NCBI GenBank assembly: GCA_964460845.1
Contig: CAYWRZ010000006.1
Coordinates: 62,001 to 126,000 of the forward strand
DNA: 64,000 nucleotides
From: CAYWRZ01 sp964460845
Lineage (GTDB): Bacteria; Bacteroidota; Bacteroidia; Flavobacteriales_D; UBA2798
Reading direction: 5' to 3'
Positions 55,383 to 63,328 of the stretch are shown in pieces (within the stretch, counting starts at the first letter, position 1; each line of letters begins with the position of its first letter). The translations under genes were made by a program, and so were the position numbers. Under the pieces are notes generated by a model. That model made no database searches. It worked only from the letters and a program-made list of their open reading frames with translations, and was not told where the DNA came from.

Positions 55383-56051
55383 TTACAAATGATCAAATAA
55401 GCGGTGCTTCAATACAAAAAGTACGAGTCCGGTTTTAGAGCGGATCGCAAACTTCCCGAAAATCGATTCGCGGTATCCATCTACCGTGCGATGTTGTACG
55501 TGCATTTCGGAAGCGATCTGATCGTAGGTATATTCGCGCTCATCGCATACAAGGCGGAGAAATTCTTTTTCGCGTTCGGTGAGCTGTTCCAAAATATCAT
55601 CCTGAGGCGATTTTTCAATCGCTTTTTCACTGTGTTGTAAAGAATAGGCTAAAAATTCGTTGTGGTAATACCCGTATTCGAAGATAGCTTCGAGGGCCGC
55701 TTTGAGCATAGCTGCGGTACAGTCTTTTCGCAAAAAACCGCGCACGCCCTGGCGAAAAAGCTGAATAATTACCTTATCGTCGGTATTGAGCGTCAGTATC
55801 AGCACGGGAACGGCAACCTCCTCTTCTTTCAGGCGGCGCACGGTTTCCATGCCGTCCATTCCGGGCATATCCAAATCCAAAATTACCAGATCGGGTACCG
55901 ACTCTGCCGTGTGAAAAAATTCGAGCAAACCGGCACCTTCGTCGAACTGTGCAGAGACTTTGTAAGATCCCAGCTTTTCGATAAGCTCTTTCAGTCCGCT
56001 GCGCACCACGGCATGATCATCGACAAGCACAATATTTTTGTAGGTTTCCAT
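55383..56051 (-). CDS. LuxR/NarL-type response regulator
   Basis: This 222-residue protein has a receiver domain (IVLVDDHAVVRSGLKELIEK; phospho-acceptor Asp59 in VILDLDMPGMDG) and a C-terminal LuxR helix-turn-helix (LTEREKEFLRLVC ... YDQIASEMHVQHRTVDGYRE). It is the output of the kinase encoded just upstream, about 28 bases away. Confidence 0.93.
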   Translation of the reverse strand: METYKNIVLVDDHAVVRSGLKELIEKLGSYKVSAQFDEGAGLLEFFHTAESVPDLVILDLDMPGMDGMETVRRLKEEEVAVPVLILTLNTDDKVIIQLFRQGVRGFLRKDCTAAMLKAALEAIFEYGYYHNEFLAYSLQHSEKAIEKSPQDDILEQLTEREKEFLRLVCDEREYTYDQIASEMHVQHRTVDGYRESIFGKFAIRSKTGLVLFVLKHRLFDHL

Positions 56052-56079
56052 TGCAGAAAGATAAAAAAACGTAGTCAGT

Positions 56080-56844
56080 TTATTTCTTTATATGAAAAGA
56101 GGTGCCTTTGCCCGGCGCAGATTCAATATCGCAGTGCAAACCGGCCATTCGTGCGCGTTTGAGAATGTTATGCAAACCTGAGGCTTTATTTTGCTTCATC
56201 ATTTTCTCTTTGTCGAAACCTTTTCCGTCGTCGCTTACCCTTAGCACGAAGTTCCCGTCGCGGTTATCGAGCGCTACGTAGAAATGAGTGGCAGAAGAAT
56301 GGCGCAGCGCATTCTGCACAATTTCCTGAAAAATACGGAACACCATCAGTTCCTGATCCTTATCCAGATTAGAGGGTCCCTGTATGGGTTCCCAATGCAC
56401 CGTAAAACGGCGAAGCGCACGGAGGCGGTCTATTTCCAGTTGCAGGGCTTCGGTGAGGCCGATACGCCCGATGTACTCGTGGTTAAGCGTACGACTGAGC
56501 AATCTCAATTGCCGCGTGGTTTCGTTTAAGTAAATTTCGACCGGCTTGAAACTTTCGGAAAGCACAGGGTGATCGAGCTTTTGGTTTTCGATTTGGATGT
56601 GCATGGCGGTAAGCAACTGCCCGATGTTGTCGTGCAGTTCCTGTGCAAATTGTGTCATGACCTGTTCGCTCACTTCGGTTTCGACCTGTCGGATTTCGCG
56701 TTCGAAGGCGAGGCGCGTTTCGGTCAATAGCTGTTGCTGGCGAATGCGTTGGCGACCGGCAATAAACAATACAATTACTATCCCTGCAATAAGAAGCAGT
56801 ATCAATAAAGTAGCCGAAATAACGGCAAGAATAATGTCATTCAT
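56080..56844 (-). CDS. Sensor histidine kinase (HisKA_3 type)
   Basis: This 254-residue kinase has one N-terminal membrane helix (residues 4-29), a coiled-coil, and the dimerisation/phospho-acceptor motif with His71 in QELHDNIGQLLTAM. The ATPase domain has VQNALRHSSATHF and VSDDGKGF plus GLHNILKRARMAG. It has no periplasmic sensor, so sensing may depend on the membrane protein with which it overlaps (ATGA). Confidence 0.92.
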   Translation of the reverse strand: MNDIILAVISATLLILLLIAGIVIVLFIAGRQRIRQQQLLTETRLAFEREIRQVETEVSEQVMTQFAQELHDNIGQLLTAMHIQIENQKLDHPVLSESFKPVEIYLNETTRQLRLLSRTLNHEYIGRIGLTEALQLEIDRLRALRRFTVHWEPIQGPSNLDKDQELMVFRIFQEIVQNALRHSSATHFYVALDNRDGNFVLRVSDDGKGFDKEKMMKQNKASGLHNILKRARMAGLHCDIESAPGKGTSFHIKK

Positions 56845-57524
56845 GAGTTACGTATTGATGAAAAGGTGTGACGACGCAACAGCAAGAAAGCAAAAGCAGT
56901 TAGTGAATAGCGTAGAAAAGCGAGCACGTTGTTGATCAGGTAAAACAGCCTGTCGTTCCATACAGGATCGTCTTCTTCGAGGTAATGGATGAGCGCCACG
57001 TAAGGGACGCTGCCGGCATAATACAGCAGCAATCCCACAGAGAGCAGCAATTCGGGCATATACCGCTGCGGAATACGGGTGGTAGGGTTTGCAGGACGGG
57101 TCAAAAAAGTATATAAAAGCAGCGTGTACAGTACCGTGATACCGATACACGCTGCTACATCTGCATAATGGAGATACACCGAAAATCCGAGGGTAAGGCC
57201 CTGTACCAGCAGCACCAACAAGAAGAAAAACAAGAGCAGGAGAGTCAGTTTTTTTTTCCATTCCTCACGAAAATACACCCAGGCGGCTACCATAAGCAGT
57301 AGGGTTTCGCACACGATGGCGAGATTTATAAGCCACTGGCTGTCGGCCGTTTTTCCATATATCCACTGATAAATGAGGAGAGTATGCACAAGCAGGTAGA
57401 AAAAAATCCATACGACTCCCTGTAGGAAGATGATCCGAAAAAAAGGGCTCATGTAGCGGTAGGCATACAAACCTGCTGCCAGCATCGAGCCAAGGCTAAT
57501 AAGCTCACCCAGGGTTTGCAGCAT
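56841..57524 (-). CDS. Polytopic membrane protein of the two-component module
   Basis: This protein of about 227 residues has seven hydrophobic segments and little else. I place the start at 57524 (MLQTLGELISLG); the frame is open nine codons further. Its stop overlaps the kinase start as ATGA, which implies co-expression and perhaps a sensory role. No family is recognised. Confidence 0.78.
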   Translation of the reverse strand: MLQTLGELISLGSMLAAGLYAYRYMSPFFRIIFLQGVVWIFFYLLVHTLLIYQWIYGKTADSQWLINLAIVCETLLLMVAAWVYFREEWKKKLTLLLLFFFLLVLLVQGLTLGFSVYLHYADVAACIGITVLYTLLLYTFLTRPANPTTRIPQRYMPELLLSVGLLLYYAGSVPYVALIHYLEEDDPVWNDRLFYLINNVLAFLRYSLTAFAFLLLRRHTFSSIRNS

Positions 57525-57562
57525 GGTTATTTCGGGTGTCCCCCTTGTCAATTTTTCCGCTC

Positions 57563-58447
57563 TTATTCGTCTCCTTCGTTATACAGTTCATAAATCAGCT
57601 CCCTATAGCAGTTGGGCGGACACAGGCGCGAGCGGTTGGCATATTTATCTTTAAACTCATCTTCGGTGGTTTTTCCGGAAAACTCTTCTAATGGTTTCGG
57701 CAAAAGCAATATACAATGTTTTTTTGGAGTCAGTGTTTCCTCTTCTTTTTTAGGATTACGTATAGAATTATAAGGGAAGAGGCCGGACGACTCTGCTGTT
57801 TTCGGATAATTATCCACTAAAAGAGTGAAAATAACCTGAAAAGTAAAAATCACCTTTTCGACATCGGTGCCTGTGATAAAAGGGGAAAAATCACCGGGAA
57901 AGTACCGTGAAATCTTCACGTTTTTGCCGTACCTTTTTCTGCGTTCTTCCACTTCCGTATTTTCTTTAATCTCTGTGAATTTATCGTCGCGGAAGATAAA
58001 TATTCCTTTACCTCTTGCTTCATACGATGCCTTGTGGTCTCTATAGTTCAGCCGGGTCATGAATAAGGGTTCATAGAGTGGCTCGAGCTTGTTTTCCTCC
58101 TCATTCAGCGCAAAATGAATGCCGAGACCGGTTATAAATTCCGATTTTCCTGTCGTGTCTTCGCCTTCAATGGCGCGTTTGTACAACCTGACCAACTCAA
58201 ACTCAGAGATGGCATTCTCATGAATACGGAACTTTTGATACGGTTTGTCTTCTATTGACAGGGTGTCCTTCACTGCCAGTATTTCCTTTTTCCCCACAGC
58301 GGGTTCCCTTGGATCCCATTCAAGATTGAGTACATCTTCATTACGTATGGCGCTAAGATCAGGATGACGTTTTATGAGCTTTTGAACCGGAAAACGAGCG
58401 GGATCTTCAAAAACTCTATCTAAAATTTTCAAGGCTTCTTTTTTCAT
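57563..58447 (-). CDS. Unknown cytosolic protein
   Basis: This 294-residue protein is unrecognised. It has no signal peptide or membrane segment and is rich in Glu, Lys and Arg. Middle segments look mixed alpha/beta (EFITGLGIHFALNEEENKLE, YEARGKGIFIFRDDKF). The C-terminal part has a Cys pair in RSRLCPPNCYRELIYELYNE. It has more AT-rich codons than its neighbours. It is 39 bases from the membrane protein gene on the same strand and may be cotranscribed. Confidence 0.7.
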   Translation of the reverse strand: MKKEALKILDRVFEDPARFPVQKLIKRHPDLSAIRNEDVLNLEWDPREPAVGKKEILAVKDTLSIEDKPYQKFRIHENAISEFELVRLYKRAIEGEDTTGKSEFITGLGIHFALNEEENKLEPLYEPLFMTRLNYRDHKASYEARGKGIFIFRDDKFTEIKENTEVEERRKRYGKNVKISRYFPGDFSPFITGTDVEKVIFTFQVIFTLLVDNYPKTAESSGLFPYNSIRNPKKEEETLTPKKHCILLLPKPLEEFSGKTTEDEFKDKYANRSRLCPPNCYRELIYELYNEGDE

Positions 58448-58684
58448 AGTCTAATATTTTTTAGTGTTAATGCAACGAATATACTCTCCTTTTATCCGTA
58501 TATCTGCTCGTTTACAACTGTTTTACTCCCGTATAAGCCCCGGGAATAATCCCGGTACAGCGTGGCATATACTCCCCTTTTAGCGAAAGTGAAATAAGCA
58601 GAATTTTACTCACGCATTTTACGACAAAAAGGGGAAAGCCGAAAACCCATAACAGAGTAGGTACTATTTAATTCTATTTATTTT

Positions 58685-59008
58685 ATGTCATCTTCATCCA
58701 ACCAAACAGGTGCCTGGACACCCTACGCCTGCATCGACAACGAGCAAAGAAGTGTATTCGAAGCCGCATTAGCAGGCCGCACAGGTGTTGCGTACGAACC
58801 GGTAGCCGTAGCCACTCAGGTAGTAGCGGGCACCAATTACAGCTTTTTTGCCAATGCCCAAATCGTCTATCCCGGCGCAGCAAATCGTACTGTATTTGTC
58901 GATGTGTTCCGCGACCTCAACGGGGATATTCACCTTACCGGTATCCACGAAATAAGATCAACCTACCAAGTGGCTTCACTTCCCATAGAACGGATAGCCG
59001 CTCGCTAA
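58685..59008 (+). CDS. Cystatin-like protein
   Basis: This 107-residue protein has the cystatin hallmarks: an N-terminal Gly9 followed by AWTPY, a helix (NEQRSVFEAALAG), the first inhibitory loop QVVAGTNY at 45-52, and a following strand pair. In eukaryotic cystatins and stefins this loop inserts into papain-like proteases. No signal peptide is seen, so it is probably cytosolic. Lengths and order fit a complete single cystatin domain. Biological target is unknown. Confidence 0.75.
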   Translation: MSSSSNQTGAWTPYACIDNEQRSVFEAALAGRTGVAYEPVAVATQVVAGTNYSFFANAQIVYPGAANRTVFVDVFRDLNGDIHLTGIHEIRSTYQVASLPIERIAAR

Positions 59009-59043
59009 ACCCTCTCCCTCCATTTCCCGGGAGATTACTGATG

Positions 59044-59088
59044 GACCGCTTCGTCTTTTGCGAAACCGCAAAGGCGGAGCGGTTTTTT
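59044..59088 (+). terminator. Terminator after the cystatin-like gene
   Basis: A long hairpin starting ACCGCTTCG and ending GGAGCGGT, with one bulge, is followed by six T. Confidence 0.85.
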
Positions 59089-59104
59089 ATTTACGGGGTA
59101 CGGT

Positions 59105-60349
59105 CTATGAAAGTCGCATCCGCCTTACTATCCAGGGTAGAATAAGTCCCTGCCCCACTATGGAAAAAAGCACCATTACGGTAGAAATAAAAATAATTTC
59201 ATCACGCAGCGGAAAAGGAGCTCCGTTTTCGAGTGTACGCGGTAAACCGAGCGCAATGGCCAGCGATACGATGCCTCTCATACCCGCCCAACTGATCACC
59301 ATGCTTTCGCTGTAGGTGAGAAGCGCCTCTTTGCTTATACCACGTTTCTGCTTTGTAAACGCTCTTTGCAGGTTAACCTGCTGGAGAAAAACTCTTGCCA
59401 TACGCAACAACAATGCCCCTACGGCTATCAGCAGCGCATAGCCCACATAAGGCAATATTTTGTCGGAATCGATCGTGTGGGACACCACCGAAAATTCAAG
59501 CCCGATAAGAATAAAAATAAGTCCGTTCAGCATAAACACAATCATATCCCATAAGGTTCGGGATTGCATTTTGAGACTTTCAGGAAATTTACGGGAGCTG
59601 AGCGTAGCCGTTCCCAAACCGAGCGTAACCACCGCAATAACGCCCGATACGTGCAGTTCTTCGGCCAGCAGGTAGGTCACAAAAGGCGCCAGCAGCAAAA
59701 AACTTGTCACCGCCAATTCATTATGCCGCACCGTGCGTAACAAAAAAGCCTGTACACGCCATATTAGCAATCCGACCACTACTCCACCGGCGATCAGCAG
59801 CAAGAACACGAGCGATGCTTTCCACAAGACAAACACGGAGCCTGTTACTGCCGCTACCGCAAAACGGTATGCCACCAGGGCTGAAGCGTCGTTGATAAGG
59901 CTTTCGCCTTCGAGGATGGTCGCCACGTTGTGCGGAAGCCCAAGATTACGCGTAATGTTGATCGCCGCCACGGCATCGGTGGCCGAAAGGATGGCACCCA
60001 GCACAAAAGCCAGGGGCCAGGTCATATCCGGAATGGCATAATAGGCCAACACCGCAATACCACAGGTGGTAATAAATACCAGTCCGATAGCCAGGTTACT
60101 GATGGTGCTTATATGCTTGCGGAAACTTTTGAAGGAAATGGTAGAAGCGGCATCGTAGAGCAAAGGCGGTAAAAAAATCAGGAAAACCACTTCCGAATCG
60201 ATATCGAGCACGGGCATACCCGGTACAAAACCGATGGCTATTCCTGCCGTAATGAGCAGGATGGGGTAAGAAACTTTGATTTTATCGGCCCAGGCCGAAA
60301 GCCCGACCATCAGCGCCAAAATAAACAGGATGATGCTGTAATTGCTCAT
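59105..60349 (-). CDS. CPA1-family Na+/H+ antiporter
   Basis: This 414-residue inner-membrane transporter has about 12 helices. The ion-binding Asn-Asp pair is in EGESLINDASALVAY and the earlier GAILSATDAVAAI is conserved, as is FILIGLEF and the late SWAGMRGIVSLAIALGLP. It should exchange sodium for protons. A good promoter lies upstream on the same strand. Confidence 0.93.
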   Translation of the reverse strand: MSNYSIILFILALMVGLSAWADKIKVSYPILLITAGIAIGFVPGMPVLDIDSEVVFLIFLPPLLYDAASTISFKSFRKHISTISNLAIGLVFITTCGIAVLAYYAIPDMTWPLAFVLGAILSATDAVAAINITRNLGLPHNVATILEGESLINDASALVAYRFAVAAVTGSVFVLWKASLVFLLLIAGGVVVGLLIWRVQAFLLRTVRHNELAVTSFLLLAPFVTYLLAEELHVSGVIAVVTLGLGTATLSSRKFPESLKMQSRTLWDMIVFMLNGLIFILIGLEFSVVSHTIDSDKILPYVGYALLIAVGALLLRMARVFLQQVNLQRAFTKQKRGISKEALLTYSESMVISWAGMRGIVSLAIALGLPRTLENGAPFPLRDEIIFISTVMVLFSIVGQGLILPWIVRRMRLS

Positions 60350-60373
60350 AAAAATGAGACTATTTGCCGATGC

Positions 60374-60404
60374 GAAATATATGGATTACAAAATCAGGTA
60401 CAAA
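60374..60404 (-). promoter_or_regulatory. Promoter of the Na+/H+ antiporter gene
   Basis: On the minus strand TTTG is followed after exactly 19 bases by TATATTTC (one mismatch in the -7 box). Transcription would start about 20 bases before the ATG. Confidence 0.6.
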
Positions 60405-60449
60405 TAGGGTATAAAAATTATCGAAATACGAGCAATTAAACAATTAATA

Positions 60450-60690
60450 TCACAAAATTTCATCTTGGGGCTTTGTTTCCAAGTTTAGTAAATAACGGGT
60501 GCTTCTACGGCCTGATCTCGCTTTGATTAAAATACCTTTATTCACTAAATCGGTAATGTCTCTCAACACCGTATCTCGTGACGATTTAGTTATTCTCTGC
60601 ATAATTTGCGGTGATTACAGGGCTTATACGCCGCAAACTAAGAGAAGCGTAATGCGTTCCGGACTCCTAAAGCTTTACAATTGCCTTTAA
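60450..60690 (-). pseudogene. Remnant of a Fic-type protein C-terminus
   Basis: The last 50 codons (60450-60602) encode MQRITKSSRDTVLRDITDLV, then NKGILIKARSGRRSTRYLL: the winged-helix tail of Fic-family or similar proteins. Directly upstream the frame continues in sense (SPQI) but has two stops, and no Fic motif or start is present in the following 100 bases. It looks like the eroded end of a once-longer gene. Confidence 0.6.
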
Positions 60691-60709
60691 TTGCAGAGAA
60701 TTGTTAGCG

Positions 60710-62101
60710 CTATTTCCCGATACAAAACTTACTGAATATACTACCCAGCAAATCTTCGGTATTGATTTCGCCGGTTATTTCTCCCAAATGATGAAGGGTT
60801 TGCCGAATATCGATAGCTAATAAATCGCCCGATATACCGGTTTGCATGCCTTCGCGTACCGCCTGCAAGGCCGCTAAAGCCTTTAGCAAAGCCGCATGAT
60901 GCCGGGCATTGGTCACCACCACATCGCCTGTGCGGAGGGCATGGGTTTCGTAATAGGTGTAAAGCTTTTCTTTCAAGGCTTCGATATGCCGGTTGTCGCG
61001 GGCCGAAATGAAGACCACTTCCGAAGGCGTATCAAATTTGGCATATAAAGCCTCTTCTCCTTCTGCGGCTTTGTCAATCTTATTGGCCACCACAATAATA
61101 TGTTTGCCCGTTTCGCGCAGTTGGGCAACAAACACTTCGAGCGCCTGTTGTATTTCTTCGCGGGTGCTACCTGCCGCATCGACCATATAAAGGATCACGG
61201 CGGCTTCCTGTGCTTTGCGGTATGCCTTTTCGATGCCCATACCTTCTACTACGTCGCTGGTTTCGCGTAGTCCGGCGGTATCGATAAAACGAAATTCGAC
61301 CCCTTTTATCAGCAGACTGTCTTCTATCACATCGCGGGTGGTACCTGCTATTTCGGATACCAGCGCCCGGTCTTCCTGCAAAAGGGTGTTGAGCAGTGTC
61401 GATTTACCCACGTTGGGCACGCCTACTATCGCTACGGGAATTCCGTGCTTGATGACATTGCCCAGGGCGAAAGAATCGACCAGCCGGCGTATGGAAAAGC
61501 TAAGCCGGTCGATAAGTGCAGTCAGTTGGGGTCGGTCGGCAAACTCGACATCTTCTTCAGCAAAATCGAGCTCCAGCTCTACCAGCGAGGCAAAATGGAT
61601 CAAATCTTCGCGCAGCCGGGCTATTTCGGAAGAAAAGCCCCCTTTTACCTGCTGCATCGCCAAACGGTGCGCCGCTTCCGATTCGGAAGCCACTAAGTCG
61701 GCCACGGCTTCGGCCTGCGACAGGTCCATTTTACGGTTCAGAAAAGCCCGCAGGGTAAACTCGCCGGGTTCGGCCGCCCGACAGCCTTGGCGCAGCAATA
61801 GTTGCAATATTTTCTGCTGGATGTAGCGCGAACCGTGGCAGGCTATCTCGACCACCTCTTCGCCGGTAAAAGAATGCGGCGCGCGGAACACGGTTACCAG
61901 CACCTCGTCGATAAGCTGCTGCCCGTCGCGGATAGTGCCGAAATGCACGGAACGGGCGGGCGCTTCGTGCAGGTTTTTGCTGAATACGGCCGAGATTATG
62001 GCCAGCGCCTCTTTGCCCGTAATCCGGATAAGTGCAATGGCCCCTGCACCCGGCGGAGTGGAGAGCGCGCAAACAGTTGACTGGTCGTGTGGTAGCCGCA
62101 T
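60710..62101 (-). CDS. mnmE: tRNA uridine-34 modification GTPase
   Basis: This 463-residue enzyme makes the 5-carboxymethylaminomethyl group of wobble uridine with MnmG. The N-terminal folate-binding domain starts CALSTPPGAGAIALIRI. The GTPase domain has GVPNVGKSTLL (G1), DTAGLRETSD (G3) and NKID (G4). The protein ends with the CIGK signature. The length is normal. A -7 box lies only a few bases upstream of the start. Confidence 0.97.
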   Translation of the reverse strand: MRLPHDQSTVCALSTPPGAGAIALIRITGKEALAIISAVFSKNLHEAPARSVHFGTIRDGQQLIDEVLVTVFRAPHSFTGEEVVEIACHGSRYIQQKILQLLLRQGCRAAEPGEFTLRAFLNRKMDLSQAEAVADLVASESEAAHRLAMQQVKGGFSSEIARLREDLIHFASLVELELDFAEEDVEFADRPQLTALIDRLSFSIRRLVDSFALGNVIKHGIPVAIVGVPNVGKSTLLNTLLQEDRALVSEIAGTTRDVIEDSLLIKGVEFRFIDTAGLRETSDVVEGMGIEKAYRKAQEAAVILYMVDAAGSTREEIQQALEVFVAQLRETGKHIIVVANKIDKAAEGEEALYAKFDTPSEVVFISARDNRHIEALKEKLYTYYETHALRTGDVVVTNARHHAALLKALAALQAVREGMQTGISGDLLAIDIRQTLHHLGEITGEINTEDLLGSIFSKFCIGK

Positions 62102-62105
62102 TGTG

Positions 62106-62113
62106 CAAAATTA
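62106..62113 (-). promoter_or_regulatory. Possible -7 box of mnmE
   Basis: TAATTTTG on the minus strand fits TAnnTTTG, but lies 5 bases before the mnmE ATG, which would make the mRNA leaderless. The -33 position reads TTT. Confidence 0.35.
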
Positions 62114-62124
62114 TGTTTTTTCGG

Positions 62125-62155
62125 TTTGGATTAAACCGTCAAACCGCTAACTTTG
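62125..62155 (+). promoter_or_regulatory. Promoter of sucD
   Basis: TTTG (62125-62128), exactly 19 bases, TAACTTTG (62148-62155): a perfect consensus. It excludes upstream start codons for sucD because they would lie inside the -7 box. Confidence 0.8.
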
Positions 62156-62179
62156 ATGCGCTCAAAAACATTGCATTTC

Positions 62180-63058
62180 ATGGGAGTTTTAGTTAATTCA
62201 CAGTCAAAGGTTATCGTACAAGGCTTTACCGGCAGCGAAGGGACCTTTCATGCCGGACAAATGATCGAATTCGGCACCAACGTGGTGGGAGGGGTTACTC
62301 CCGGCAAGGGCGGAAGCTCGCACCTCGATCGCCCTGTGTTTAATACGGTACAGGACGCGGTGGACAAGACCGGCGCCAATGTCTCCATTATTTTCGTGCC
62401 ACCCGCATTTGCAGCCGACGCCATTATGGAAGCCGCTGCCGCAGGTATCGGAGTCATCGTTTGCATTACCGAAGGCATTCCCGTCAACGACATGGTACGG
62501 GTTAAAGAATACCTCAACGACAAAAACTGCACGCTGATAGGGCCCAACTGCCCCGGTGTCATTACAGCCGGACAAGCGAAAGTAGGCATCATGCCCGGTT
62601 TCGTGTTCAAACCCGGTAAAGTAGGTATCGTGTCTAAATCGGGTACGCTTACTTACGAAGCGGCCGACCAAATCGTCAAAGCCGGACTCGGCATTTCGAC
62701 CGCTATCGGTATCGGTGGCGACCCTATTATCGGTACACCTACCCGCGAAGCGGTAGAGCTGCTCATGAACGACCCCGAGACCGACGCCATTGTCATGATC
62801 GGTGAAATCGGTGGAAACTACGAAGCCCTGGCCGCTGCCTGGATCAAGGAAAACGGCACCAAGCCTGTAGTAGGCTTCATCGCCGGACAAACCGCACCCA
62901 AAGGCCGTAAAATGGGTCATGCCGGTGCAATTGTAGGTGGAAAAGACGATTCGGCCGAAGCCAAAATGCGCATCATGCGCGAATGCGGCATCCACGTAGT
63001 AGAATCGCCTGCCGAAATCGGTGCCAAAATGGCCGAGGTGCTGGGTGTAACTGCCTGA
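62180..63058 (+). CDS. sucD: Succinate-CoA ligase alpha subunit
   Basis: This 292-residue subunit of the TCA-cycle enzyme makes ATP or GTP from succinyl-CoA. The CoA-binding start VIVQGFTGSEGTFHAGQMIE, the GPNCPGVI motif and the phospho-histidine loop KMGHAGAIVGGKDDSAEAK are all typical. The start at 62180 is set by the family N-terminus and by the promoter just upstream. The beta subunit is not in the window. Confidence 0.96.
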   Translation: MGVLVNSQSKVIVQGFTGSEGTFHAGQMIEFGTNVVGGVTPGKGGSSHLDRPVFNTVQDAVDKTGANVSIIFVPPAFAADAIMEAAAAGIGVIVCITEGIPVNDMVRVKEYLNDKNCTLIGPNCPGVITAGQAKVGIMPGFVFKPGKVGIVSKSGTLTYEAADQIVKAGLGISTAIGIGGDPIIGTPTREAVELLMNDPETDAIVMIGEIGGNYEALAAAWIKENGTKPVVGFIAGQTAPKGRKMGHAGAIVGGKDDSAEAKMRIMRECGIHVVESPAEIGAKMAEVLGVTA

Positions 63059-63087
63059 GAAAAAAATAAGCTTTCCTTTTTATACAG

Positions 63088-63120
63088 AACCCCGACCTTC
63101 GCGTCGGGGTTTTTGTTTTT
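63088..63120 (+). terminator. Terminator after sucD
   Basis: Arms AACCCCGAC and GTCGGGGTT with a CTTCGC loop, followed by a T-rich tail. Confidence 0.9.
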
Positions 63121-63328
63121 ATCGGGTTACTTACCTTGTTCCATTTATCTTATTTAATTAGTTGCTGACCTAAAAATCAGCGCAACTCACGTTTATAACG
63201 AAAAATAAAAGTGTGGAAAAAAGCTATTTCTTCCTCTCTTTCACATTTTTCCGAATTCCTGTTATTATTAAACAGGCAACTTTATCAAAGCGTTTACCGT
63301 CGTAACACAGAGACTAAACACGCTTGCC

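Noticed and set aside
60499..60690. Plus-strand 63-codon frame
   Set aside because: The minus strand of the same interval encodes the recognisable winged-helix remnant; the plus frame has no motif.
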